A DNA stretch of 11,734 nt from assembly GCA_003510765.1 (NCBI GenBank), contig DOKV01000052.1:1-11734 (forward strand), written 5' to 3'. This document shows, one piece after another, positions 1-6,819 of this stretch. Within the stretch, counting starts at the first letter, position 1. Every line of letters starts with the position of its first letter. Source of the stretch: Clostridiaceae bacterium. Lineage in GTDB: Bacteria > Bacillota > Clostridia > Clostridiales > Clostridiaceae. The position numbers and the translations under genes were made by a program. Under the pieces are notes generated by a model. That model saw only the letters and a program-made list of their open reading frames with translations, ran no database searches and was not told the origin of the DNA.

Positions 1-200
1 CCTGGGAAGTCAAAAAACGTCATATCGGTCCCTGCGCCTCCCACATCATCTGCAAAGAAGAGGTGATAGGTTTGAATGTCATCTTGGTTCACGGTTTTTT
101 TCACCAACCGAAGACCCAACACATGGGTAAAGAAGTCATAGATTTTTTCTGCGCTGCTGGCAATGGCTGTTACGTGATGTATTCCTTTTAATTGATTCAT
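1..200 (-). CDS. Glyoxalase-fold (VOC) ring-cleaving dioxygenase, N-terminal part only
   Basis: Only the first 66 codons are present; the rest runs off the left edge. The reading starts MNQLKGIHHVTAIAS and continues with the LGLRLVKKTVNQDD and TYHLFFAD segments, which line up closely with the complete dioxygenase at 862-1791 (GIHHITAI, LGLHLVKQTVNFDD, TYHLYFGN). It is therefore a paralogue of that two-module vicinal-oxygen-chelate protein. The HH near residue 8 is the usual first metal ligand. The ATG at 198-200 follows a GGAGG site at about 207-211. The gene begins 57 bases after the flavin-reductase-like stop codon with no visible terminator between them, so it is probably the third gene of the same operon. 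By analogy with Bacillus MhqA/MhqO-type proteins it may open hydroquinone or catechol rings; the substrate is inference. Confidence 0.85.
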   Translation of the reverse strand, partial: MNQLKGIHHVTAIASSAEKIYDFFTHVLGLRLVKKTVNQDDIQTYHLFFADDVGGAGTDMTFFDFP

Positions 201-257
201 GATGGTTTCCTCCATTTATTATCGTACTATGTTCTTACGCTATTGTTTTTTTGCTTA

Positions 258-872
258 CTACACTGACTTTGGTCTTTCCAAGGCAAAGGACTTTTTTAAG
301 GTGGCGTAGTTTGGGCCACCAAGCCTTGCAATGGGATCATAATTTTCTTGGCGCACTTTTAGGTCTTCCGATAGAATGCCTTCTTCCACATCCATATAGA
401 CCACCCGCCCCAAGATCAGATCTGCGGTGGTGTGTTCCATGGATTGGATTTCTATATGACGCTCCAAGACACACTCCATGTTATAGGGGGCACCAAGGAT
501 TCCTGGCACCGAAATCTTTTTACTTTGGACAGTCTTCAAGTTCAGGGCGTCAATTTCGCTTTCTTCAGGCCCATAGGGGGCCGAAGCAGCATTGGCTTTT
601 TCCAGGAGTGGTCCATCTACCCCTTGGACCACAAAGGCTTTTTCCCTCAGAATATTCCGCGCTGTATCTTTCATTTGTCCTTGATTTCTTTGGATGGACA
701 ACGAGATCAAGGGAGGATCTATGGACACAATGCTAAAATAACTAAAGGGCGCTCCATTGACCCTGCCTTCTTCAGAGAGGCTGGTGACAAAGGCGATGGG
801 ACGTGGGGCGATGAGTCCTGTGAGGATCTTATAGCGCTCTTGTGGTTGACACTCCTTTACATCAATCTTCAT
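258..872 (-). CDS. Flavin reductase-like, FMN-binding split-barrel protein
   Basis: A 204-residue cytoplasmic protein of the flavin reductase-like (DIM6/NTAB) family. The typical N-terminal segment RYKILTGLIAPRPIAFVTS (about residues 12-30) is followed by GRVNGAPFSYFSIVSIDPP (about 36-54), where the family binds FMN. The length is normal for the family. The ATG at 870-872 follows a clean AGGAGG, and the gene overlaps the end of the upstream dioxygenase gene by 11 bases, so the two are co-transcribed and probably translationally coupled. Family members bind FMN and either reduce it or use it on small substrates. Between two ring-cleaving dioxygenases under MhqR-type control, a role in quinone or aromatic electrophile detoxification is likely but inferred. 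The exact reaction cannot be read from the sequence. Confidence 0.88.
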   Translation of the reverse strand: MKIDVKECQPQERYKILTGLIAPRPIAFVTSLSEEGRVNGAPFSYFSIVSIDPPLISLSIQRNQGQMKDTARNILREKAFVVQGVDGPLLEKANAASAPYGPEESEIDALNLKTVQSKKISVPGILGAPYNMECVLERHIEIQSMEHTTADLILGRVVYMDVEEGILSEDLKVRQENYDPIARLGGPNYATLKKSFALERPKSV

Positions 873-1791
873 GGTGCCTCCTCAGGGGAAGTAGCACACT
901 TTCAATTTCTCCTCTACGATCTTCATAGATTTCTGGTAACATGAGCTTTCTCCCCAGAACTTCTTTTTCTTCATCCACCGAGAATCCTGGTGGGTCTGTG
1001 GCAATTTCAAATAGATTGCCACCCCCTTCTCGCAAATAGATGGCTTTGAAGTACTTTCGATCTTTCACCTCTGTGACGCCATAGGAAAGATTTTGACCTT
1101 TTTCTTTGAAGGCTTCTTGTTCTTGTTCATCCTTAGCACGAAAAGCGATATGGTGTACCACTCCTGTGCCCAGGCTTCCACGTTCCATGGGCACTTGATA
1201 GACATCCACTTCATTACCCAAAGGACCAGCGCTTTCAAACCGTGCATAGTCTTTTGTTCTTCTCACTTCTTCAAATCCTAAAAAATCTGTAAGTGCCCTT
1301 TCGGTCTTTTGAGGGTTCATGGAGTAGAGCACAGCACCCCTAAATCCTTGAATCCGATAGGCAGCAGCGATACCCATGAAGTCCTTTGCTCCCTCCTTCG
1401 ACCTACCTTCACGAAGCTGTAGTACCAATCCGTGGGGGTCTTTGAAGAGCAAAATGTGCTCCTCCCCACGGCGATGTTCCTCCACAGGAATACCTTCTTT
1501 CTGCAAACGCGCTAACCAAAAGGGCAAAACGCCTTTTCCCACAGAAAATACCGTTTCTCCCACTTGTCCGCCACCAATTTTTCCAGGCCTTCCTTTAGGC
1601 CAAGGGAAAAATGTCATGAGGGTCCCTGGAGCACCCTCTTCATTTCCAAAATAAAGATGATAGGTCAGGGGATCATCAAAATTCACCGTCTGTTTCACCA
1701 AATGTAACCCCAATACCCGTTCATAGAACTGGACATTCTCCCTGGGATCTCCCACAATGGCGGTGATGTGGTGTATACCTGTTGTTTTCAT
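862..1791 (-). CDS. Two-module glyoxalase-fold ring-cleaving dioxygenase (MhqA/MhqO-like)
   Basis: A 309-residue protein made of two VOC (glyoxalase/bleomycin-resistance) modules. Putative metal ligands are H7 or H8 in GIHHITAI, H213 or H214 in GVVHHIAFRAKD and E262 in NLFEIATDPPGF. That spacing matches the PcpA/MhqO class of hydroquinone- or catechol-cleaving dioxygenases. The C-terminal block DPPGFSVDEEKEVLG with LMLPEIYEDRRGEIE is also typical of this class. The open frame extends seven codons upstream to 1812, but the AGGAG ribosome site lies inside that extension, with good spacing to the ATG at 1789-1791, so the shorter start is chosen. It is the first gene of an operon continuing into the flavin-reductase-like gene. 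An MhqR-type operator lies 29-46 bases upstream. The substrate (quinone, hydroquinone or catechol) is inferred. Confidence 0.9.
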   Translation of the reverse strand: MKTTGIHHITAIVGDPRENVQFYERVLGLHLVKQTVNFDDPLTYHLYFGNEEGAPGTLMTFFPWPKGRPGKIGGGQVGETVFSVGKGVLPFWLARLQKEGIPVEEHRRGEEHILLFKDPHGLVLQLREGRSKEGAKDFMGIAAAYRIQGFRGAVLYSMNPQKTERALTDFLGFEEVRRTKDYARFESAGPLGNEVDVYQVPMERGSLGTGVVHHIAFRAKDEQEQEAFKEKGQNLSYGVTEVKDRKYFKAIYLREGGGNLFEIATDPPGFSVDEEKEVLGRKLMLPEIYEDRRGEIESVLLPLRRHHED

Positions 1792-1819
1792 CGTGTTCTC
1801 CTTTCTATTCAAGTTCGTA

Positions 1820-1837
1820 TATCTTCATTTCGAGATA
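1820..1837. promoter_or_regulatory. Second MhqR-type operator, in front of the dioxygenase operon
   Basis: TATCTTCATTTCGAGATA is an imperfect 9+9 inverted repeat with six of nine pairs. Its right half TTCGAGATA is identical to the right half of the strong palindrome in front of the regulator gene. It lies just upstream of the dioxygenase start codon, where a repressor would block transcription. No sigma-A promoter with two good boxes is evident around it. Confidence 0.65.
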
Positions 1838-1853
1838 ATTACTGAAAAAAATA

Positions 1854-2303
1854 TCATAACTCTTCTGCATAGAATCCTAGTTTTTTTAGCAGTCCCAATA
1901 CCTCTTCCATTTCATGGTCTGTGAGCCCTTCCATGATTCGTCTCATGGACACACGATGTCTTGGAAAAATTTCATCCATGAGCTGTTGTCCCGCATCGGT
2001 CATGGAGGCAAAAATTCTTCGACGGTCCTTGGGAGAGGGTTCTCTTTTTAAGTAGTCTTTCTTCTCCAGTTGATCCACCACATAGGTGATGCTGCTGCTG
2101 GCAATGAGCACTTTCTCCCCAATCTTTTGAATGGGATGTGGTCCTTTGCTATAGATAAGCTCTAACACAGCAAATTCCGTGGGATTGAGTCCATGGGATC
2201 GAATGTCTTTTTCCACATGCTTTTTCACCGCATTGAGGGCTCTTGTGAGCACCACGAACAGCTTCATGGCTTGAGCTTCTTTATTTCTATTGTTTTCTTC
2301 CAT
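1854..2303 (-). CDS. mhqR: MarR-family repressor, MhqR type
   Basis: A 149-residue winged-helix repressor. Helices around residues 11-36 (AMKLFVVLTRALNAVKKHV) and a C-terminal helix (about 127-142) would form the dimer interface. The DNA-reading part runs through GLNPTEFAVLELIYSKG (38-54), IGEKVLIASSSITYVVDQLE (61-80) and the wing SPKDRRRIFASMTDAG (90-105). The pattern PTEFAVLELIY, QKIGEKVLI, SSITYVVDQLEKK and the ending KKLGFYAEEL resembles Bacillus MhqR (YkvE), the 2-methylhydroquinone-responsive repressor. The frame is open to 2378, but that stretch crosses the promoter and operator; the ATG at 2301-2303 has a GAGGG ribosome site and is the likely start. No cysteine is present, so a simple thiol-switch mechanism is unlikely. 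It probably represses itself and the adjacent dioxygenase operon. Confidence 0.88.
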   Translation of the reverse strand: MEENNRNKEAQAMKLFVVLTRALNAVKKHVEKDIRSHGLNPTEFAVLELIYSKGPHPIQKIGEKVLIASSSITYVVDQLEKKDYLKREPSPKDRRRIFASMTDAGQQLMDEIFPRHRVSMRRIMEGLTDHEMEEVLGLLKKLGFYAEEL

Positions 2304-2320
2304 AACATCCCTCACAAAAT

Positions 2321-2340
2321 TTATTTCGAATTCGAGATAA
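2321..2340. promoter_or_regulatory. Operator palindrome of the MarR/MhqR-type repressor
   Basis: TTATTTCGAATTCGAGATAA is a 10+10 inverted repeat with no spacer and a single mismatch. It resembles the MhqR box described in Bacillus (ATCTCGAATTCGAGAT type, from memory). It directly abuts the -10 box of the repressor gene and covers the expected transcription start, as expected for autorepression. Confidence 0.87.
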
Positions 2341-2368
2341 TTGTATCCAATTTGATATTTTTTGTCAA
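2340..2368 (-). promoter_or_regulatory. Sigma-A promoter of the repressor gene
   Basis: On the minus strand a perfect -35 box TTGACA (2363-2368) is followed after exactly 17 bases by TACAAT (2340-2345). The -10 box touches the operator at 2321-2340. The predicted start gives a short leader before the ATG at 2303. Confidence 0.88.
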
Positions 2369-2435
2369 CCCTCGGCACGGACTATGGAAATTTCATCACA
2401 AACTGTGTTCTTTCATCCAGTGGACTCTTAAGAGC

Positions 2436-2476
2436 GAAAAAAACGGGATTATCAAACTACGTTAGACAATCCCGTT
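2436..2476 (-). terminator. Intrinsic terminator after the DHHW gene
   Basis: A perfect 9-base stem pairs AACGGGATT (2442-2450) with AATCCCGTT (2468-2476). On the minus strand it is followed by a run of seven T (2437-2443, the last two shared with the stem). It lies just past the stop of the DHHW gene and separates the surface-acylation cassette from the regulator gene. Confidence 0.88.
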
Positions 2477-2507
2477 AAACTCCTATGTCAGGCCTACTGG
2501 CCATAAG

Positions 2508-3626
2508 TTAATATTTGAGCTTCCCTAAGCTGGACTCTTCCCCCACACTATCTAGACCGTAGAGAAGAATCACTTGATCAAAGCCTTCTTCTTCCATATA
2601 CGCCTTCAAAGAAAGGTTGTAATACCGAAGATCCATATAGTGGACCTCTTGAAAGGTATCTGCTAGAAAAGGCGCCATGGCATTGGCCTGACTATCTTTC
2701 AGCACCAAAACTTTCTCTTTGTAAAGAGCCTCTGGGTTCTTCAGGGTGATCAATGGGAAGTTCCCATTTAAGTAGGCAGCATATTTGTCTCGCTCTTTGA
2801 AATGCTCTTTGAAAAAGACACTACCCTGAAGGATGTTCTCTGACACCAGCTCCACTTTAAGCTGTGCTAAGTGTTTCTCATAATAGACAAAAGGTTCTCC
2901 CGCCAAAAGATGTCCTCTATATTTGGCGTAAAAGGAGCCTTTGAAATCCTCTACTTTATCCACAACATAATCTTTGATGTCCACAGGTTCCTTCCCCATG
3001 CTGTGCATCAGTGCTTCGTATCCAAGATATGCCCCCCACTGGGTCCAATGGTGATCGGTTTTAAAATACGTTGGCTGCTGATCCTCTCCTGTCAAAACCT
3101 CTTCTAGGTTTATCATCCCAGTATCCTTTAAAGCACTCAACACATGGTCATACTGGTCTTTTTGAAGAACTGGCACATAATATGTTGGCAACATGTCTTG
3201 GAGCACCAGGGAAGAAGGGGGTACAAGGAGGATAGACAGCTTGTCTCGAAGAGACTCTTCAAAGAGTTTTATGGCCTCAAGATTCTCTTGAAGGATTTTC
3301 TCCTCATACACCGTCCCTTTGATAAATAAGTACCCATCCCGACCAAGATAAACCCCATTATTTTCACCTTTTTGAAGAAGGGTTTCTCCATCAGACTTGA
3401 TGTTGATGAAAAAATCCCGAAAAGGAAATTGGTCTTGGACAAAAGCTTCCACTCGTTCTGAAAGAACTCCTGAGGATAAGAGTTCTGAAGATAGCGGGAT
3501 TTTTTGAGTAAGGACACGGTTTTCTAAGGCGGAAAATACTTTGTTCTCCAAAAAAATATTCGTGAATAAGGGTACACATAGAAGAAGGAGAAGTCCTTTT
3601 TCCATAACGCCCTTTGATCTTAACAT
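2508..3626 (-). CDS. DHHW family protein, AlgX/AlgJ-like SGNH-type O-acetylation partner
   Basis: A 372-residue protein with an N-terminal hydrophobic segment (about residues 10-26), so it is probably anchored in the membrane and faces outward. The signature TDHHW lies at 190-194, in YFKTDHHWTQWGAYLGY. S312 in VLVLKDSQANAM aligns with the catalytic serine of AlgX-like domains, giving a D191/H193/S312 triad by analogy. Other family landmarks are NGVYLGRDGYLF (90-101) and GSFYAKYRG (230-238). The ATG at 3626 has an AGGAGG site partly overlapping the stop of the MBOAT gene 12 bases upstream, so the two are tightly co-transcribed. In such pairs the MBOAT protein brings acyl groups across the membrane and the SGNH-like partner transfers them to an exported polymer. 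The polymer is not identifiable here. Confidence 0.9.
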   Translation of the reverse strand: MLRSKGVMEKGLLLLLCVPLFTNIFLENKVFSALENRVLTQKIPLSSELLSSGVLSERVEAFVQDQFPFRDFFINIKSDGETLLQKGENNGVYLGRDGYLFIKGTVYEEKILQENLEAIKLFEESLRDKLSILLVPPSSLVLQDMLPTYYVPVLQKDQYDHVLSALKDTGMINLEEVLTGEDQQPTYFKTDHHWTQWGAYLGYEALMHSMGKEPVDIKDYVVDKVEDFKGSFYAKYRGHLLAGEPFVYYEKHLAQLKVELVSENILQGSVFFKEHFKERDKYAAYLNGNFPLITLKNPEALYKEKVLVLKDSQANAMAPFLADTFQEVHYMDLRYYNLSLKAYMEEEGFDQVILLYGLDSVGEESSLGKLKY

Positions 3627-3638
3627 GATGCATTCCTC

Positions 3639-5036
3639 CTAAAATCTAAAGTACAGGAAAGGGTTGTAGGCCCCATCCACAATGTAAGCCAAAGACAAGA
3701 GAAACATCACACTCAAGGTTGCCACAGATAGCATTTTCCCCAAGGGCCCTTGGGCTTTGATTTTCACATACATTTGGTAGGGATATGGTGTAGCCGTAAA
3801 AAATAGTAGCAGTAATAGTAGCCCATATCGATGAAGATAAAACAGCACTGCTTCATCCACCAACGGCCCTTGGAAAAGCATCAATTGAAGATAGGAACCC
3901 ATATGCTTCAAGTCTTCCAGAGCAAAAATCACAAAGCTAAAGGCTAAAATAGGCAAGGTGTAGAGTCTTCTCACAAAGGATCCCCTTGGTTCTAGATACT
4001 TCATCAAGACTTCTTTTTCTAAGATGAGTATCACCGCGAAGTAGATCCCCCAAAGGAGGTAGTTCCATGCCGCCCCATGCCAAAATCCTGTGAGCACCCA
4101 TACCACAGCAATGTTTCGAAGGGTTTTTCCCCGTCCTTTTTTATTGCCCCCCAGAGGAATATAGAGATAATCTCGAAACCACTTAGAAAGGCTCATATGC
4201 CATCTACGCCAAAACTCCGAAATACTCTTGGCCATATAGGGATAGTTAAAGTTCTCTAAAAACTCAAACCCAAACATCTTCCCAAGGCCAATGGCCATAT
4301 CTGAGTAGCCACTAAAATCAAAATAGATTTGGAGCATGAACGCGGTGATCCCTAGCCACGCCATGGCCACCGTTAAAGTCTCTGGAGCCATGGCTTTCAC
4401 CTCTTCAAAAAGCTGTCCTATGCTGTTTGCAAGGAGCACTTTTTTTCCTAAACCTATGACAAATCGCTCCACCCCTGCCCAAAAATTGTGCCTGGTTTCC
4501 TGCCGGTGCATCAGTTGCCTCTCCACATCCTTATAGATGACGATGGGCCCTGCGATGAGCTGAGGAAACATGGATACATAGGTGCCAAAGGTGATGATGT
4601 TCTTTTGCGCCTTGGTATTTCCACGATATACATCGATGCTGTAGGACATGGTTTGGAAGGTGAAAAAGGAGATCCCTAAGGGCAAGGACACCTTCAATAA
4701 GGGAATATTTAAAGAGAATAGTCCATTGACATTATGAATGAAAAAATCTCCATACTTGAAAAAACCTAAGAGTCCTAAATTCAGCGCCACTGAAAGGAGT
4801 AAAAAAATCTTGGGATAGATCTTATGGCTTCGGTATTTTTCTATAAAAAGCCCATTGGTGTAATCGATGAGAATGGATGCAATCATGATGAGCACATAAA
4901 TGGGTTCACCAAAGCTGTAGAACACTAGGCTCATAACGAGGAGCCACCCATTTCTCATGGATTTTGGGAGAAGATAATACCCCCCTATGGTGAAAGGTAA
5001 GAAATAGAATAAAAATGTGATACTGGAAAAAACCAT
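3639..5036 (-). CDS. Membrane-bound O-acyltransferase (MBOAT), AlgI/DltB-like
   Basis: A 465-residue polytopic membrane protein with roughly ten hydrophobic segments. The family core runs through LPLGISFFTFQTMSYSIDVY (118-137), FPQLIAGPI (157-165), QIYFDFSGYSDMAIGLG (236-252) and FNYPY (263-267). The two conserved histidines are in SEFWRRWHMSLSKW (H280) and LTGFWHGAAW (H320, the expected catalytic residue). The length is typical of AlgI-like proteins. The ATG at 5036 follows AAGGAG. It should move acyl groups, probably acetyl, from a cytoplasmic donor to the outer face, for transfer by the DHHW partner encoded next. A hairpin terminator lies 21 bases upstream of its start codon, so its own promoter is not obvious and it may depend on readthrough from the lipoprotein gene. 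Confidence 0.93.
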   Translation of the reverse strand: MVFSSITFLFYFLPFTIGGYYLLPKSMRNGWLLVMSLVFYSFGEPIYVLIMIASILIDYTNGLFIEKYRSHKIYPKIFLLLSVALNLGLLGFFKYGDFFIHNVNGLFSLNIPLLKVSLPLGISFFTFQTMSYSIDVYRGNTKAQKNIITFGTYVSMFPQLIAGPIVIYKDVERQLMHRQETRHNFWAGVERFVIGLGKKVLLANSIGQLFEEVKAMAPETLTVAMAWLGITAFMLQIYFDFSGYSDMAIGLGKMFGFEFLENFNYPYMAKSISEFWRRWHMSLSKWFRDYLYIPLGGNKKGRGKTLRNIAVVWVLTGFWHGAAWNYLLWGIYFAVILILEKEVLMKYLEPRGSFVRRLYTLPILAFSFVIFALEDLKHMGSYLQLMLFQGPLVDEAVLFYLHRYGLLLLLLFFTATPYPYQMYVKIKAQGPLGKMLSVATLSVMFLLSLAYIVDGAYNPFLYFRF

Positions 5037-5056
5037 GCCCTACTCCTTCTAGTAAG

Positions 5057-5086
5057 AAAAAAAGCTTATACGAACATATAAGCTTT
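5057..5086 (-). terminator. Terminator between the lipoprotein gene and the MBOAT gene
   Basis: A perfect 10-base stem pairs AAAGCTTATA (5061-5070) with TATAAGCTTT (5077-5086) around a six-base loop. On the minus strand it ends in a T run (5057-5063). It follows the lipoprotein stop codon by 29 bases and precedes the MBOAT ribosome site closely, so it could act as a partial terminator or processing site within the cassette. Confidence 0.8.
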
Positions 5087-5115
5087 CCTCTTCTTTCTTC
5101 TTGATGATTTTATGT

Positions 5116-5607
5116 TTACTTAAAGAATCCTTGGAAAATTTCCTTGGCTGCATCCGAATTTTCATGGATGACGAAGATGGCATAGTTGCCCTTGGCTACT
5201 GCATAGTAGTTCTTGGCATTCTCATATTGGTCTGGCAGATACTGCTCAAAGCTCTTCTGTACTGCTGTAGCTCTCTTTTCGATGGCGGCCATGACGGTAT
5301 CCATATCCTTAACATCCTTCACTTTGAATACAGAATACTCTTGCGTGGTGACATTCATCATGGGAATGTTCGCATCATACTCTTCTAGAAGTTCAGCATC
5401 TAGTTCATAGAACTGAAGTAGAGTTTCTGCATCTAGCTCAATCATAGCGCCATACTCTAAGGTCTCGGTGATCTTTTCTGTGATCTCTTCTACCTTGACG
5501 TTGACCTCTTCTCCTCCTCCTGGTGTATCCTCATTTTTTTCGCCACAGGCTGCAAGGCCCAGGACCATCATGGCGGCTAAAGCCATTCCTAAAACTTTCT
5601 TTTTCAT
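5116..5607 (-). CDS. DUF4358 family lipoprotein
   Basis: A 163-residue secreted lipoprotein. The signal peptide MKKKVLGMALAAMMVLG ends in a lipobox LAAC, with C21 as the lipidated cysteine. A short acidic, glycine-rich linker (22-35) leads into the globular part. The segments YSVFKVKDVKDMDTVMAAIEKR, SFEQYLPDQYENAKNYYAVA and KGNYAIFVIHENSDAAKEIF match the DUF4358 family, whose function is not established. Members commonly lie beside MBOAT and DHHW genes in Clostridia (from memory), and here the gene is immediately upstream of such a pair, so an accessory role in surface polymer acylation is plausible but inferred. The ATG at 5607 follows a GGAGG site with suitable spacing. Confidence 0.87.
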   Translation of the reverse strand: MKKKVLGMALAAMMVLGLAACGEKNEDTPGGGEEVNVKVEEITEKITETLEYGAMIELDAETLLQFYELDAELLEEYDANIPMMNVTTQEYSVFKVKDVKDMDTVMAAIEKRATAVQKSFEQYLPDQYENAKNYYAVAKGNYAIFVIHENSDAAKEIFQGFFK

Positions 5608-5650
5608 AACATCCTCCGTGTAATTTATTTGCTAGGTTGTTCCACACAAT

Positions 5651-5663
5651 CTGTATTATACAG
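5651..5663 (-). promoter_or_regulatory. Lipoprotein gene promoter -10 within a palindrome
   Basis: The minus strand shows a perfect TATAAT (5655-5660), 48 bases before the lipoprotein ATG. No convincing -35 box lies 16-18 bases upstream. The -10 box sits inside the perfect 6+6 palindrome CTGTATTATACAG with a one-base centre. The palindrome could bind a repressor, or could be a side effect of the symmetric TATAAT sequence. Confidence 0.5.
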
Positions 5664-5747
5664 AGGCTCCCAAGCCCCCTGGTTACAATCTTGTGACACC
5701 CTGATGACAAATTCGTTTCTTTTTCCCCAACGCAAAAAACCTAGAAA

Positions 5748-5756
5748 TGCTATACT
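5748..5756 (+). promoter_or_regulatory. Extended -10 promoter of the dehydrogenase gene
   Basis: TGCTATACT carries an extended TGn motif directly before the -10 box TATACT (5751-5756). It lies 40 bases before the ATG at 5796. No good -35 box is visible, which is common for extended -10 promoters. Confidence 0.55.
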
Positions 5757-5795
5757 AACTTTATAGACAAAAGCAAAAGAAAGGTGTGTGTACTT

Positions 5796-6665
5796 ATGAA
5801 CGTAGGATTTATCGGTCTAGGCATCATGGGAAAACCCATGGCTCAAAATCTCCTGAAAGCAGGTCATGAGCTAAAAGTTTTCAACCGGTCTAAAGCCGTG
5901 GTGAAAGAGATGGTGGCCTTGGGCGCTAAGGAAGCCCTGACCCATCAAGAGGCTGCCATGGGTGTAGATGCCTTGATCACCATGCTCCCAGACTCCCCTG
6001 ATGTGAAGAACGTCATGATTGGAGAGAACGGCGTCTATGACGTGGCCAAAGAAGGCCTCTTATATATTGACATGAGCTCCATTTTGCCCGAAGTGTCTCA
6101 AGAAATCGGTGAAAAGCTTAAGGAAAAAGGTGTGGATATGCTGGATGCGCCAGTTTCAGGAGGAGACCTGGGTGCCATAAAAGGTACTTTGGCCATCATG
6201 GTTGGCGGTGAAGAAGAGGCTTTTTCCAGAGCACTGCCCTTATTCCAAGCCATGGGTAGCTCCTATGTACTTGTAGGTCCACTGGGTAGCGGGAACACCA
6301 CAAAACTTACCAACAACATGATTGTGGCAGGAAACATCGCCATTTTATCGGAAGCCCTGATGCTTTGCAAAAAATCCGGTACAGACCTTGAAAAGGTGCT
6401 GGATGCCATCCGTTTCGGCTCCGCCGGTTCAGCGGTTTTAGACACCAAGAGCCCCAAAATCCTCCAAGGCGACTATAGCCCTGGTTTCAAGATTGACCTC
6501 CACATGAAAGATCTTCGAAACGCCTTACAAACAGGATCTTCTTTAGGAATCCACATGCCCATAACAGATCTTGCCTTGGAGATGTATCAAAGCCTTCATG
6601 ACCAGGGTCTTGGGGAAAAAGACCATAGCGCATTATTTCACATATACGAAGAGAAGGCCACCTAA
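5796..6665 (+). CDS. 3-hydroxyisobutyrate dehydrogenase / tartronate-semialdehyde reductase family protein
   Basis: A 289-residue NAD(P)-dependent beta-hydroxyacid dehydrogenase. The Rossmann motif GFIGLGIMGKPMAQNLLKAG spans residues 4-23, the substrate-binding signature DAPVSGGDLGAIKGTL 117-132, the catalytic lysine is K170 in GSGNTTKLTNNM, and the family DLHMKDL segment is at 234-240. FNRS after the second beta strand (about 29-32) suggests preference for NADP over NAD, by analogy only. The frame extends four codons upstream to a GTG at 5784, but MNVGFIGLG is the usual family start, and AAGG at 5781-5784 can serve as a ribosome site at a slightly long spacing. The gene stands alone between its own promoter and a terminator. 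Candidate substrates are 2-hydroxy-3-oxopropionate, 3-hydroxyisobutyrate or succinic semialdehyde; the sequence does not decide. Confidence 0.92.
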   Translation: MNVGFIGLGIMGKPMAQNLLKAGHELKVFNRSKAVVKEMVALGAKEALTHQEAAMGVDALITMLPDSPDVKNVMIGENGVYDVAKEGLLYIDMSSILPEVSQEIGEKLKEKGVDMLDAPVSGGDLGAIKGTLAIMVGGEEEAFSRALPLFQAMGSSYVLVGPLGSGNTTKLTNNMIVAGNIAILSEALMLCKKSGTDLEKVLDAIRFGSAGSAVLDTKSPKILQGDYSPGFKIDLHMKDLRNALQTGSSLGIHMPITDLALEMYQSLHDQGLGEKDHSALFHIYEEKAT

Positions 6666-6679
6666 GAACTTTGAGCCTA

Positions 6680-6733
6680 AGAGAAAAGCCAATGCACTCA
6701 CACCTGGAAACGGTGGTGTTTTGGCTTTTCTCT
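6680..6733 (+). terminator. Long-stem terminator-like hairpin after the dehydrogenase gene
   Basis: A perfect 13-base stem pairs AGAGAAAAGCCAA (6680-6692) with TTGGCTTTTCTCT (6721-6733). A small CACC/GGTG stem lies inside the 28-base loop. The T-rich tract is mostly within the right arm rather than after it, so it is an atypical intrinsic terminator. Confidence 0.65.
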
Positions 6734-6753
6734 ATCTTTCCTCTGGGGAAGCA

Positions 6754-6762
6754 TGATATAAT
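6754..6762 (+). promoter_or_regulatory. Extended -10 promoter of the DUF2752-DUF4234 pair
   Basis: TGATATAAT contains a perfect TATAAT (6757-6762) preceded by the TGn extension. It lies 57 bases before the ATG at 6820. The -35 region is weak. Confidence 0.65.
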
Positions 6763-6819
6763 AATAACTAATTAAAAGAATATTGTTTGATTATTCACTA
6801 TTTATCCAGGAGAGGGACT

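Noticed and set aside
251..944. Two overlapping plus-strand frames of 161 and 170 codons
   Set aside because: Both are antisense to the flavin-reductase-like gene and read as low-complexity residue strings without family motifs.
2304..2378. Upstream extension of the MarR-family gene
   Set aside because: The extension would translate the operator and the -10/-35 region; the ATG at 2303 has a proper ribosome site and gives the normal family length.
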